Positions 42,824-54,471 of a DNA stretch of 64,000 bases are shown here, piece after piece. Source of the DNA: Meandrina meandrites (Eukaryota > Cnidaria > Anthozoa > Scleractinia > Meandrinidae); assembly GCA_963693305.1 (NCBI GenBank), contig OY855913.1, forward strand, positions 20,211,015 through 20,275,014, read 5' to 3'. Positions within the stretch are counted from its first letter, which is position 1, and each line of letters begins with the position of its first letter. Under the pieces are notes generated by a model. It saw nothing but the letters and a program-made list of their open reading frames with translations. It did not search any database and had not been told where the DNA came from. The translations under genes were made by a program, and so were the position numbers.

Positions 42824-44195
42824 CGCATAAACAACGATTATATAAGACAAACTTCATTCCACTTTGCTCGCCGATTCAATGTTGTTAGTGTTGTTTGTTT
42901 TTCATGCAGGCTCATAATTTTTAACTTTATTGACAGCGGTTTCTCCTCGCGCGTGGGCGTGGCGCGCACGTGCCACGCGTGGCCACGCGTGCTGAAACGT
43001 GAAAACCACATAAAATTCTTTCTTTCAATGACATTAGCTGTTGACTATTTTATTTTTTCCCCGATGGTGCAAATCTGTCCTGATTTAACAAATTTATGAT
43101 TAAACTACATTTGTTGACATTTGCTTTCATATCATATAACCAAAACAATTGTACATCCAAAAAATTACTTCTGTACATTTTTCACTCACTGAAAACGTTA
43201 ACTATAGAATTGTTTTTTATGTTATGCATAAGGAATGAATAATATTTTTTTACATATAAAAATTTAAATTGTGACCACTAATAAGCCTATTTTCTTTGGC
43301 ATTACTTCCTAAATCTTGATTATTATACTTGTCAAAACTGTACCATGTCCCAAAATTGTTCTTCGTGGAGGGAAGCAGTGGGGTGAAAACACAGGACTTG
43401 AGAGGGTGGTAACTCTACGGGACACAGGAAAAGAGAAGGTGTAATGTAGGAATTCTAACGGTTGGTAGGGACCAAGAGAAATAGAGAAAAGTTTTGGCAA
43501 CATGGAGCCTCTCTATGGGTATCCCCAGACTTCGTTTAATTTTTTGCTTTTTTTTTTTTGCAAATCTTCAATTTTTTTTTTAAAGATCTTTGTCTCTGGA
43601 TTGAAATCATGGTGTAACAGAGGAGTGTAGTTAGTGTAAGCCACAGCCAAATACATATCTCATGTAAGCAACAAATTTCATAAATAACTGTTTTCAAAAT
43701 TCACGAAAAGCAGTACAAACACTTGCTGAAACAATAATGAGGAATCACTGTTGATACACCTTGAAATAAAAAATACTGACAGATGAGCAAAGATGACAGA
43801 CATCTTTTTTTTTTTACATATCTTGCATCTGATCGTACACATTTTTAAATCTTCACTTCAATACTCTTGAGATTAAAGATCTTCAATTGTGAGACTTTTG
43901 ATTCCTTTGGATATACCCAAAGAGGGGCTCAACATAATGTAATAATTTATTTTGCAACAGAGAAAGCACCAACAGGCATGAACCACCAACGGTACTAAAG
44001 AAGGTGCTGGAATTGGGAGTATAAGGTAATGGAAACGGGAAGTTCCCCCACTGTCCACCCTACTTCTTTTGTATTGCTTTCTTTGTGTAACTGTGAGACT
44101 ATGACGCGCTGTTGTTGTTCAACTTTACCTTTGGTACAATTGGTATTTTCCTTTGTTCTGGTGTACATGGTAATAGATGATAATGAATATAAAAC
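42824..44195. other. Upstream of RNF215-like gene, nothing recognised
   Basis: The first 150 bp should contain the promoter and 5' UTR. GC-rich ACGCGTGGCCACGCGT repeats lie at about 42965-42993. The rest is AT-rich without a supported gene. Confidence 0.4.
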
Positions 44196-44356
44196 AAATA
44201 GAGAATAATACGTGGGCGCGTGGAGATATGAAATTTATCTTCGAGTGTTCAACTTGATATCTCACGAGTGAATGCAGCGAGCGAGTGAGATATCGAGATT
44301 GAACACAAGAAGATCAATTTCATATCTCCAAGCTCCCATGTATTATTCTATTTATT
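44196..44356. mobile_element. Foldback MITE, about 70-bp arms around GATATCTCAC
   Basis: The left arm runs AGAATAATACGTGGG, TGGAGATATGAAATT, GTGTTCAACTTGATATCTCAC. The right arm is its reverse complement (GTGAGATATCGAGATTGAACAC ends with GTATTATTCT). The loop is about 20 bp. It adjoins repeat family B directly on its right. Confidence 0.78.
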
Positions 44357-45109
44357 AACCGCGCGGCCATGGGCCGAGCGCGGTTCTTGCTTTACTCGGG
44401 ATTTTTTTTTTTTTTTCGTTTTTTGTCGGTGACCAGACCCAAACCTCCACTCGGCCAAATCGTGATTGGGGCTTTGAAATCACGCAACCTATGATATTTA
44501 TTCGCCAAAAGCTGTTGAAACATTAATGTACCGAAAATGTTGTGGATATTGTTTTCTTTATTGTGTATAAAGTATATTTTCTTTTGGTTTTATCGAAGCG
44601 TTGGATTGAAAGCGAATGTTGAATACGCTGAAAAAAGGTATTACATCAGCCATGGAATGCGCTGATGTTGCAGGTTTCACTTTCGTTACGTGACAAATGA
44701 AATTGTGTTTTATTTGCATGTTTATGTTGGCAGAAGCGACGGTCATTAATTTAATTTGTTTCCTCTTCTGCGAGTATTTCTTGTGGGTTAAGGCAATCGA
44801 AGTGAATTCTTTGGCTGTTTCATCGAAGTGAGTTCAAAGATTTGAAAGGAAATGAAATATTTTCTAAAGTAAACAATTGAGCGTGCCCGAACGTGCAGGG
44901 GTTACGTCATTAGAAGGGAAAAACCCCTAAGCTAAAGATAGCCGGGGACAACTTTTAAACCTCGGATTGTGTGACTAACGTGACTACTTTGCTAGTCCTT
45001 TACTCATAATGCAAACAGATTAAATTTAACCGTGACTTTTGAGAAAGAAAGCTGTTAATGAGCCAAAAATATAAGCGCGGTTTTAAGTTGCTATAGCAAC
45101 TTCTTGTTA
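44351..45109 (+). repeat. Interspersed repeat family B, copy 1 (759 bp)
   Basis: Highly similar along its whole length to 58668-59429. It opens TTTATTAACCGCGCGGCC with a GC hairpin (CCGCGCGGCC...GGCC..GCGCGG), followed by a T tract. It closes with the perfect 18-bp palindrome AAGTTGCTATAGCAACTT and CTTGTTA. No open frame and no inverted terminal repeats. The ends differ from the Helitron CTRR rule, so the class is open. Confidence 0.8.
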
Positions 45110-45346
45110 TATAAATTTAGCTCAATTCTTTCAAAAGGTGAATATTCCACAGGTCATATCAGGACACATGTGTTTGATATGATATCAGAACACGTGTTCT
45201 GATACAACATTTCTCAGTGGCCAAAATCCCTATAACACACTGTAGTTTATATAATAAAGAAAAGTACCAGATTGTACCAAGGGAAAAATTGAACCACAAC
45301 ACCCTATTAAACTAGTGAAATAATATAATTGGTCAGTGTTGAATGT

Positions 45347-46284
45347 CTATTGAGGACTCTCAAAACCAGAATCACTCAATAAAATATTCCCAGATGGACT
45401 GCTGGATGGACTTCTAGTGTTTTTGAATTTCCTCAGTAGTTCCATGTTGAATAAGGAATAGTTTTCTTCTTGCAACTGTTCATTTTCCTTCAGTCTTCGT
45501 GCCTTGCACAACTGGTATGGAGACTCATCAGGAGAACTGAGGAGAAAAAAGATGATTGTAATGCTTAGGGGAACTTTGCCCAAAAGGAGCGCCTTTTTCA
45601 GGCTGGAGATATGTAAAGGAGTATGGATTTTACTGTTGAAGTATAGCAAAGGGTAGCAGGGCTCAACCTCAGTAAGACACTACCTCTATTGTTATTCAGG
45701 GCTAGGGGCATTGTTATGACCTGTTATGTATCGTGTTCGGAACCAATGAAGTAACTCGTTCTGAGAGGTAGTGGGCGACCCCTCAACCTTGGCAGTTGGC
45801 AACTAGCTTGAACTACTAGTAAATTTTCAGTTCTGGCTAGTGCAATGCTCTCAGTTACTAGCCATGATTACTGAAATGCTGACAACAAATATTTTTGTCT
45901 ACTTCGAAATCTAGTAGCATATTTATTACTCACAACTGATGATGATGATGATGATGATGACGGTATTTATATAGCGCATATCCATATGCTCAATGCGCTT
46001 TACAACACTTTGCGGGGGTCTTAGACAGACTGCAATTAAGCAGTTTACAACTAATGAGGATTTATTTTTACAGATGCCCCCAATGTAATTTCGGAACAAG
46101 ACCAGACCACAACACCGGGAACTCCATGCCCTACTCTTTGCGATAAGTGTGTGGGTTCTTTAACGTCCACTGCTGACCATAACCTTTTGTTAAGATGCAG
46201 GAGACGGGACCTACGGTTTATCGTCCTTATCCAAGAAGACTAGAATGTCTAACCATTTGCAGAAGTCATCACAAAGGCAGCACA

Positions 46285-46325
<41 letters not shown>

Positions 46326-49300
46326 TGGGCTCGAACCCTAGACTTCCTGCACAGAAGTCCGGCGCTCTACCAACTGAGCTAACCGGTCGGCGGTAGTACT
46401 GAGGGCATATTATTGTAAAAAAATGGCTAGCAAAAGGGCATTTGGCCTAGTGATTTTAATTACCATTTTACAAGCCATAAGCCTACTGTTAAAAAAAGTT
46501 AAGGTTGAGCCCTGGATAGGTGAAACTATCTTTTAGGTGTGTAAAAGGACCTTTCAAATTATTATTCTCACTATTCCATATTTGAGACTAGAACATGTAC
46601 ATCTTAATAATTTATTTTGTCTCCAATACTTTTGATAATATATATTTTTCTCATCATGATTCTCACCCAGTAGGTCTGGTAGTTTTCAAGCTATTCCTAG
46701 CAGCTGCGATGTCTTCCTGCTCAATTACTGAAGGAGCGCGTGAGTGTTTCTTTACACTGTTGCTGTAATGATAACAAAAATGAAATTGGATTGTTAAACT
46801 AAGATGGAGATTGGACAGGAGAGCAGAGACCCAGGGTTAAATGGGACAGCAAACTCGCAGGAAAAAAGAAAATGTGAGAGGTGAGATTGCCAAGGTGGTG
46901 AGAACAGGGAGCAATGCAAGAAATATTCCTGACACTGAACTACTGAAGAAGGCATAGGAACCAGAGTGAAAATATTAGAATAATATATTCAGTATTGAGG
47001 CATTTACAGAGAAAAGTCTTAGAAAATAGGCATCAGGATTGAGGGACCCTGAAGGCAGGGAGTGGAGGGTAGGGATATAATTCTGATATCCCATCCCAAA
47101 TATTGCTCAATTCCCATTTCTCAATCAATGTTCTGCCCAATTTTCAGTTCCTTTCTCATATTTTTCATAGTGATCCCCAGCACCAGTGACGCAAAACTCA
47201 TTTTCCCATTGAAAAAATATGCATCTCCTACTTCCAATTTTACCCCCTTCAGATCTCTCTGACTTGCTGATGGTCAATGCCCAGTGAGCCACACATCTGA
47301 GCTTTAAAATATAGCAAGAATTTTGCTTCTGGCCCCCAAAAATTCTTTAAGGAGGCTCGCAACAGTTTCCAGTGCTTTCCAGCTATAAACTTTGATGCGT
47401 CAGTACTACAAATCTTTATCAGTTGCTGCTACAATAATGATATCAAACAAATGTCCAATCACTGCTGAATAAGCTGTGGTCATTGTTATGATGCCACTGG
47501 TTACTATAGCAACAGTTTCACCCGTTAAAAACACCCTTAATTTTCCCTTTAAGTACTTATAACTCAAAAACGAGTCCAGCGACCCAGAGCCACCTTAAAT
47601 TTTTGGAAATTTAAGGTGGCTGTGAAACCGCTATGGTGAAATTGTTTTAACTTTGCAAAAACTGTTTCTATAGTAATCAGTGACGTCATAAAAATGACCA
47701 CAGCTTATTCAGCAGTGATTGCATTGGACATCTGTTTGATATCGTTAAATTTTGTAGCAGCAACTTATAAAGATTTGTAGTACTGTCCCATCAAAGTTTA
47801 ACAGCTTGAAATTGCTGGAAACTGTTGTAAGCCTCCTTAAATAAATAAAATCAGAAACATGATTCAACTTACACAGGGCTGTAACTATTACTAGTAACAG
47901 GTGAACCAAGGCACTTGCCTAAGTAAAAATCATGATTTTTTTTTTCATGTTCCTGTAAGAGGCTATGCATTACTGAAAAGTAAATACTTTAGATAAATTG
48001 AGTGTTTCTTTTTCCAATATAATTTTCCCGAAAAATGGCATTTTTGGGCTTTAAGATTTCAAAGCTTGATCCTCCTAGCAGCTCACATCTTTGACACTTG
48101 ACGATTGCCTCAGTTATCAGAAAAGTCTGCCTACGGGTCTGTTTCATTTTAATGTAAATTTGTATATTTTAGTGAAAATCATGATAACAACAAAATATAA
48201 TTGGCTAAATGCATAGTCTTTATCAAAACATACTTAGCAGGATCAGCATTGTACTCAGATGGAACAGTTGCGCCAGAATTTATCTCACGCAGCTTTCTCC
48301 TTGGGCCGATATTTCTTATTGACTGAAGCAGTTTGTCCTGTTGACAAAAAGTTCCAGATGGTGTCCCAGGCGTATCTGATTGTGTCAATCTAGGTAACAT
48401 GACAGAGAAAAGAAAAAATAATAATTAATATTTAAATGATTATAATTATAGTTTATTAATATTACACATTGGTCCATGTTATTTTCTTTTAAATGCATCT
48501 TTCAAAAATGTATCTCATTCTGTTTAACTATGAAAACAGAAGTCAAAATTGCCCAGCCGGTTTAGGAAAGTCAGTTCATAATTTTTTTGTTTGCAGTAGT
48601 GCTGACTTATCTCTTGTGAGACAGATATTAATTATAAAGGACACTTTCAATTAATTTTTCACAAAACAAATGCTTTGCATTTACAGTAAAATTACCTTTT
48701 TAGTGTCACTGGTGAAATAGAAGCTACAGACTAGAAGACAAAAAAGGTTTACATTTAATGAGTACAAACATCAAAAGTGTTGAATGTTGGTAGAACGTTA
48801 AGGCTAACAAGGAGCCCAAAGGTTCCAAACTATGAGATCCAGGTTGCCCAGCATAAAGCTTATATGAAAGAAATAAGATTATCTGGTCACCCAAAGGCAA
48901 AAGTTGGTCACCTGAGGCACCAGGGCGCCCTTAGAGCACAGCCCTGGTTATTATCAATTTTTGACAAAAGCTGTAGACAAAATACAGCATCCATGCTCCC
49001 TTTCAGGGGGCATAGCTAGGGGGGTGCCTGGGGTGCTCATGACCCTTCTTCCCCGCCCCCTTTGCAAGATAATTTTTTAAGTAAATAACATACAAACCTT
49101 TTAATTCAGACAGGTGGCGAAAATGCGCAAATAAAGAATCATTTGCAACATGCCATAAATCTTTTTCAGTGCTAGAAAGTTACATACTCCATTTGCAGGA
49201 CTGAACATCTGCAGTGGACCAATCTCATATAACTACCCTGGGTGTGATGTGTGACACAGTGTGCCCCCCCCCCCCCCCCCCCGTCCTGTTTGGAAAATCC

Positions 49301-50437
49301 TAGCTACGCCCCTGCCTTTAATTTCTCTTACATGCAATTACCCCTTTAAATATTCAAATACCAATTAATATAACTCCACACTCCAGTAAATAAACTCGCA
49401 CAAACCCACAATCCTGAGCATTTTGCTTTCACAATGCGAGCTTTTCCAAATTCACTTATGGTGGTTAACTGGCCTGGTATGATTTTCACTTTTCCACCAG
49501 TAGAGCTCACCAGTTGTTATAGAAACTAATAAATTAAGGTGCATTTGGTGTGAGCATGAGTGAATGTATGTGACATCTTTCTATTGAAAACATCCTTCTC
49601 TAATAGTAAGCACCTTTAATATTCAGGTTTCAAATACAGAATCTGCCCCACCCATGAACATGGTAAGTCACTTGCACAAAGAACAAGACATTATCTATTA
49701 ATTTTAGAGAATGATTTTACATTTAGATCTCCTGGATTATTTAAGTGGGAGGCACCATGGCCTAATGGTTAGCATACTGGACATGAGATTGAAAGGTCCT
49801 GGTTTAAGCCCATGTTGGGGTCTTTGTGTTGTGTTCTTGGGCAAGACACTTTACTCTCAGTTCACCCAGGTGTATAAATGGATACTGGTGAAATAATGCT
49901 GGGAGGTAACCCTGTGATGGACTAGTATCCTAACCAGGGTGGAGAAGAAGTACTCCAGACCTAGCCACTTTATGCAACAGAAACCGGGATGAGTCCCAGC
50001 AGTATGGGCCACTTGACTCGACTGCAGACTTGACCTTGTCATAAATCTTATACATGTTTGATTATTTTATATGAATCCTGCCTGACTCACCATGTTACTG
50101 ACAGGTGGAGGAGGAGGAGGAGGCGGTGGTAGTGGAGGTGGAGGTGCAGATGGCACTGGTTGCCTCCTTGGTGTGCTAGAGGCTATAGGGTCTCGCAGTT
50201 TTCTCCTCGCAGCCAGCCTTCTTGAGAATCTGAGGCCTGTTCTCTTGCCATCTTAAAAAAAAAAAACAGACACAAACATTTGCTAATTGGCCTAAACAAC
50301 CAACAGAAGAATACATTATAAAATCAGAAACAGCCAATTAGATTACACAGCCAATCAATTCCCCACCCATTAAAAAGCCAGCTTTCAAGGGATTGATAAA
50401 TCAATGCCAGTTATCATAATTATGAAACAAATATCCC

Positions 50438-50489
<52 letters not shown>

Positions 50490-50524
50490 GTCAGTCAATC
50501 AATCAACCATCAATCGATTGATTG

Positions 50525-50558
<34 letters not shown>

Positions 50559-51005
50559 GCCAATTGATTGATTCCCACAGATCAAAACGTTTGGCATTGA
50601 TCTTGATTCATTTACTTGATGTTTAAGTGGCATCAATTTTCATTGATTTGCCCTGATTTATGTCAAACCTTGTTGGTAGTCATAGGCGGAAGCCATTTCT
50701 CGTTTCAAATTTTCCAGTTCCTCCTGACATTGCTCATCGGGGAAGCACTTCTCAAGGTAACCATCTTGCAACTTGTTCATCACTTTAACCTGCACAAACC
50801 GAAACATTTTCAAATTATCGGCTTTTTTTCGTCGTATGATTTTGTAAAATTCTTCAGGATTAGATTCGAGGTGGTCGATCAATCCGTGAAGCGCGGCCTG
50901 CGTGCTATGTGCAGATAGCTCATCGAAATCTTGAATTGGTATTTGCTGACAAAATCCAACTGCACAAGGAGATGGTTGGTCATATTCGTCGAAAATCTCG
51001 GCCAT
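45347..51005 (-). CDS. Proline-rich protein of unknown function with WH2-like motif
   Basis: Six exons join in frame to 324 residues: 50669-51005, 50091-50251, 48696-48730, 48234-48389, 46667-46762, 45347-45536, all GT-AG with consistent phases (1,0,2,2,2). The start is the first ATG; the frame extends upstream without ATG. Residues 1-112 are a charged, probably helical region (MAEIFDEYDQ ... KREMASAYDYQQ). Then come a basic stretch (RFSRRLAARRKLRD), a run of about 18 prolines broken by Leu, SPVTLKRLTQSDTPGTP, the segment LLQSIRNIGPRRKLREI (which fits the WH2 actin-binding pattern LLxxIRxGxxL), and a Ser-rich C terminus (ELLRKFKNTRSPSSSPSG, SDSGFESPQ). The order proline run, VTLK, basic segment, LRKF..RSP recalls PRR11 or MTFR-type proteins, but I cannot name an orthologue. 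No membrane span. Confidence 0.72.
45937..46393 (-). mobile_element. tRNA-derived SINE with (ATC)n tail
   Basis: On the minus strand the head reads GGTTAGCTCAGTTGGTAGAG (A box) and GGGTTCGAGCCCAGACC (B box). A body of about 350 bp follows, and the element ends in about eight ATC units (45938-45962), a typical SINE tail. It lies in the last intron of the proline-rich gene. Confidence 0.8.
47351..47836. mobile_element. 486-bp foldback element with about 190-bp arms, TTAA flanks
   Basis: TTAA borders both ends (47347-47350, 47837-47840). The left arm starts GGAGGCTCGCAACAGTTTCC and the right arm, reversed, starts GGAGGCTTACAACAGTTTCC; the match continues with small gaps for about 190 bp. A centre hairpin CCACCTTAAATTT/AAATTTAAGGTGG lies at about 47589-47623. 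Non-coding, in an intron of the proline-rich gene. Confidence 0.85.
49004..49314. mobile_element. MITE with CAGGGG(C/G)(G/C)(A/G)TAGCTAGG ends
   Basis: The left end CAGGGGGCATAGCTAGG and the reversed right end CAGGGGCGTAGCTAGG are inverted repeats. Inside are a CCCC-rich region and a run of about 20 C. Such ends are common in hAT-like MITEs of marine invertebrates. I could not confirm an 8-bp target duplication. Confidence 0.65.
49747..50045 (+). mobile_element. SINE family A, full-length copy
   Basis: The tRNA-like head has A box TGGCCTAATGG and B box GGTTTAAGCCC. The body follows with TTCTTGGGCAAGACACTTTA, GTGTATAAATGGATACTGG, GTAACCCTGTGATGGACTAG and GAAACCGGGATGAG. It is the reference copy for the broken ones elsewhere in the window. 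Confidence 0.82.
50437..50575. repeat. (AATC)n microsatellite with inverted centre
   Basis: CAAT/AATC units are interrupted at about 50512-50525 by CGATTGATTGATC, which makes a short inverted repeat. In intron 1 of the proline-rich gene. Confidence 0.92.
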
Positions 51006-51232
51006 TGGGAGAGTAGGTAGAGTTACAAACCAACGATTTTCGTTCCCGTATTTTGATTTTCGAAATATCGCGCTTTTACCTCGTTTCGAGTATTTCTTTT
51101 GTTCCACCGCACGAACCAATCAAAACGCAGAAACGTCTCTGAAGCCACTATCTTGACGTACGCGGTAAATTTCATGGTAAACTTTTACGTTGTGTACGCT
51201 TACTAAAAATGATCTCATAATTACTTGAGAAG
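51006..51232. promoter_or_regulatory. Shared divergent promoter region
   Basis: Only 227 bp separate the start codons of the proline-rich gene (minus) and the MAPKAPK5-like gene (plus), so both promoters and 5' UTRs lie here. No TATA box is visible. A CCAAT/ATTGG pair near 51114-51119 and ACGT/ACGC motifs fit a TATA-less bidirectional promoter. Confidence 0.6.
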
Positions 51233-54200
51233 ATGGCGGACGGAGACGGCAGGGAAGTTCGATTCAAGGTATCAAACCCAAATTACGTCTCTTTCTTTTT
51301 CTTTCAGGACGGCGCGCTTTGAATTCTTAAGAACATTACCTTCTTATTATCTTTTTTGGCGATGTTTGGCACTTCATACATATTTATTACGTCGACTTTC
51401 CAACGTACTGTCACTACGGTGGTGTTGTCTTCTGCAACTCGACACCGGCAAAGCTAACGTGTTGTGCGCGTATTTTCAAAGTTCAGCCGAACATTCTGAG
51501 GGTGACCACCTATTTTGTCGAGTTAAAAAATAGTCGCTATTCTTGTCCAATAGACCTGTTTAGTCTGGTCTTTTGTCCCAGTTTAGATCATACGTTCTTC
51601 TCTAGAGAACTATTTCTTTTTCTAGCTAATAAAGCTTATAAATATTATGCATTCATGTTCACGTGAAACGATTGCACCACAAGGTCTGAAATGGTGCAAC
51701 AAACAAACCAAATTAACAGTTTCCCGAGAGGGAGAAGGAGGTGGTGCTTAGGTATAGAAGTTAAAAGGAGGTGCAAAGGCCTTTTTAGGGATTAAAAAAT
51801 TAGCGGTTTGAGAACCTTTTTGGGTATAAGTTTTCTTAAGGTCTTTTTGGGGGTTGACAAAGGCCATAAACCTACCATGGTCATGGTTGTTATTTTTATG
51901 TAAAGTAATATATAAATCATTGTATCGGTTTCATGTTATGCAGAGAAAAAGGGGTTTACCTCGGTGCAAGAACCTGTCAAAATATGTTTCTTTCCTTATT
52001 GTTTTCCTGCTCTATATTGTTTTGAGCTTCTTTGTTGTCTTCGACATTCTTTGTTTTGCCGCTGGTGAGTTTCACGGGTTCATACACCAAGGATGAGCTG
52101 AAATAAGGGGCTCTTGGGTTACATGCTGGGCTGTTTTGTTGCGAGACTAGTTTTAGTTCATGTCATTATGCATTAAGTGCTAGAGTTTAAAGATATACTA
52201 TCTGGAACATAGCTCCATGATTAGCTAAGGGTGAAGGAAAGAATTTTGTTATTAAAATAATTTTCATATCTATTAACGGTATCACAAGTAGCTGATACAT
52301 GTTGATTTGTTGTCATAGTCCACTCCAATAGACAATGACTACACAGTTGACTGGAATAAGAGACTTGGATCTGGAATCAGTGGACCAGTCAGGTATGTTT
52401 CAAACAAACACTTATAGGACTAGAAAGACTAGAATAGTCTCATCAAGCAAGTAATGGGAAGGGTTATATCACATATTTACATGTATATAAATACCACTGG
52501 TACATTGTTAAATTTAAAGTTAACAACATATACTCAATGAGAGATGCAGAGGCCTATAAAGACCTCTTAATGGTTGCCGTAAAATTCTGGTTATAAGCCC
52601 CCCTCCCCCCTGCCTATAAGCCCCCCTGGTTGTAGGCCCATCTACCTGGAAACAAAAAAATACATAATTTTGGTTATGATAAGCTCGCTCTGCTGGATGA
52701 CAGTTCTGAACATGGCTAAATGTTACTTTGTTTTGACTTTAACTTAAAAACTTACTTTGATCAACGCTGCCATAGTTTGTTTTGGAACATTTTTTTTTGT
52801 CATTTATACCCCCCCCCCCCCCCCCTGGATATAAGCCCCTCTGTTTATAAGCCCACCCAAAAACCCTTATGAAGCCCAGAGGTTATAACCGGAATTTTAA
52901 GGTAGTGCACTGGACTCCAGATTGAACTGTCTGGATTCACGCCCTGTCTGACCAGGGTCACTGTGTTGTGTTCTTGGGCAAGACACTTTACTCTCATGGT
53001 GCCCAGGTTTATAAATGGATACCAGCAAATTAAATGTTGGACATTACCCTGGACTCGACTGGCTTCCTGTCCAGAGAGGGAGTAGGAATACTCCTAGTCA
53101 CTTCATGCTATAGAAACTGGGATAAGCTCTGACATTATATACCTCTGCAAAATTGTAGGCATGTTTACTGTTCCCTTAGTTCAGTGTGATCTTGGTGAAG
53201 TTAGTGAAATTTTATACAGTAGTTATTTTTAAATGAATAATAATTATTAATTATTATTTGCTTAATTGAGATATTTTGTTGTTTCTTAAGGTTATGCACG
53301 TGTAACAAAACAGGAAAACAGTTTGCCTTAAAATGTCTCCTGGATTCTTCAAAAGCTAGAACAGAGGTAAATTATTAATAAAATAATTTTATTCTACAAA
53401 CTAAGGCAACGTACACATAATTGATAAAATGCAGTGTATTAAAAAGTTATTTTTCAATTCTTGTACATAATGATCGTATTCAGTATTCAGTAAATTTTGA
53501 AGTACTATAGATATCATATATCTTCCAAATATTATAATATGTTGTTAAAAACTAAAACTCGAGCAATAAAACTTGTGCTAATAATGCAGTTTATTATTCA
53601 ACAAGCTCGCGCGATGCCCATATATGGTCAGAAAGCCATTGTTATCCGTCATCCGCACATAACAGATATCCTGCGATATACATAGGTTGCCAAGATTCAT
53701 CCGAGATCTTGCAAGGCGCTGCACAGCCACAGTTTTTCTCGCTACAAAAATTTTTTCATTAACAATTTGTTGAATAATAAAACAATTATCCTGCTCAATC
53801 TTGCGGAATATCGTCTGATTTTAGCCAACTCGGCCTACGGCCTCATCAGCTAAGTATCAGGCGATATTCCGCGCGATTTCGCAGGATAATTGTTAAATAA
53901 CTGTATTACCAGAGTACTTTCTAATACAATGTCGCAAGAAGATCTTTATACATGTGCATGTATGTGTTGTTTCTGGCACTAGTCTCCAACGTACAGGTTA
54001 TGTCTGGCTTCTTGACAGTCTATTTTCTAGTTACAATGGACACAGTATGTGAGAATTTCCAAGTATTTTGAGTTAAAATTATTTGCCACAGGCAGTTCAA
54101 CAAGGCAGTTCATCTGCTTCAGATGCTAATAAAACCACTCTGAACTTTGCGTTATTTTGCAGGCTAAGGTGCATTATTTGTGCAGTGGTCATTCACATAT

Positions 54201-54260
54201 AGTGTCAGTAGTAGATGTTTATGCCATCAACTTTAAATTCCCTGGAGAAATGAGACCTGT
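51233..54260 (+). CDS. MAPKAPK5: MAPKAPK5 (MK5/PRAK)-like kinase, N-terminal exons only
   Basis: Four exons, 51233-51268, 52319-52392, 53291-53366 and 54163-54260, give 94 codons plus two bases. The N terminus MADGDGREVRFK + STPIDNDYTVDWNKRLGSG aligns without gaps to the start of vertebrate MK5. Then come the glycine-rich loop LGSGISGPVR, the catalytic Lys in FALKCLLDSSKARTE, and VHYLCSGHSHIVSVVDVYA, where the family reads LHMMC..HPNIVQI. MK5 is a Ser/Thr kinase acting below p38 and atypical ERK3/ERK4. The donor after GEMRPV (GTAAGT) is strong, but no further kinase exon occurs up to 64000, so the following intron exceeds 9.7 kb or the gene is broken. The catalytic loop, the activation loop and the C-terminal docking region are outside the window. 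Confidence 0.9.
51944..52064 (+). other. Candidate optional exon encoding a membrane span
   Basis: In intron 1 of the kinase gene a 121-nt open block has an acceptor (TTATGCAG) and a strong donor (GCTG|GTGAGT). It would encode a basic stretch (RKRGLPRCKNLSKY) followed by about 22 hydrophobic residues (SFLIVFLLYIVLSFFVVFDI). Exon 1 ends in phase 0 and fits. The next exon would need the alternative acceptor AATAG at 52331, because the normal one gives an early stop. It could instead be a chance frame, or a small gene starting at ATG 51938. Confidence 0.35.
52577..52904. mobile_element. MITE with GTAAAATTC(T/C)GGTTATAA ends
   Basis: The left end CCGTAAAATTCTGGTTATAAG and the reversed right end TACCTTAAAATTCCGGTTATAA are inverted repeats. 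The interior carries repeated TATAAGCCCCC(T/C) motifs and a run of about 18 C. A lone left end of the same family starts at 56048. Confidence 0.7.
52905..53160 (+). mobile_element. SINE family A, copy lacking most of the head
   Basis: GTGCACTGGACTCC, TGTTCTTGGGCAAGACACTT, TATAAATGGATACC and GAAACTGGGATAAGC follow the order of the full copy. The start is cut by the MITE to its left. Confidence 0.72.
53590..53895 (-). mobile_element. Repeat family D, copy 2
   Basis: The reverse complement of this stretch matches 4884-5189 closely, including both inverted-repeat pairs. It lies in intron 3 of the MAPKAPK5-like gene. Confidence 0.78.
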
Positions 54261-54276
54261 GTAAGTCAAGGATTGT

Positions 54277-54302
54277 TTTTTTTTTTTTTTTTTTTTTTTT
54301 TA
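54277..54302 (+). repeat. Poly-T tract 17 bp after the exon-4 donor
   Basis: About 26 consecutive T. Confidence 0.9.
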
Positions 54303-54471
54303 ATTATGTATTATACAAGCCTCATATATGTGGAAATTATGTCAATCTTCTGAATCTCTGAGGCAGTTTCTTGTGTTTATAATAACCTCTTACTAACCGA
54401 GCATGAGGGCCATACTAGGCGATATTGGCTTGAGGTTGTGGCAGTATGGACTGAGTACAGCAAGGCCCGTC

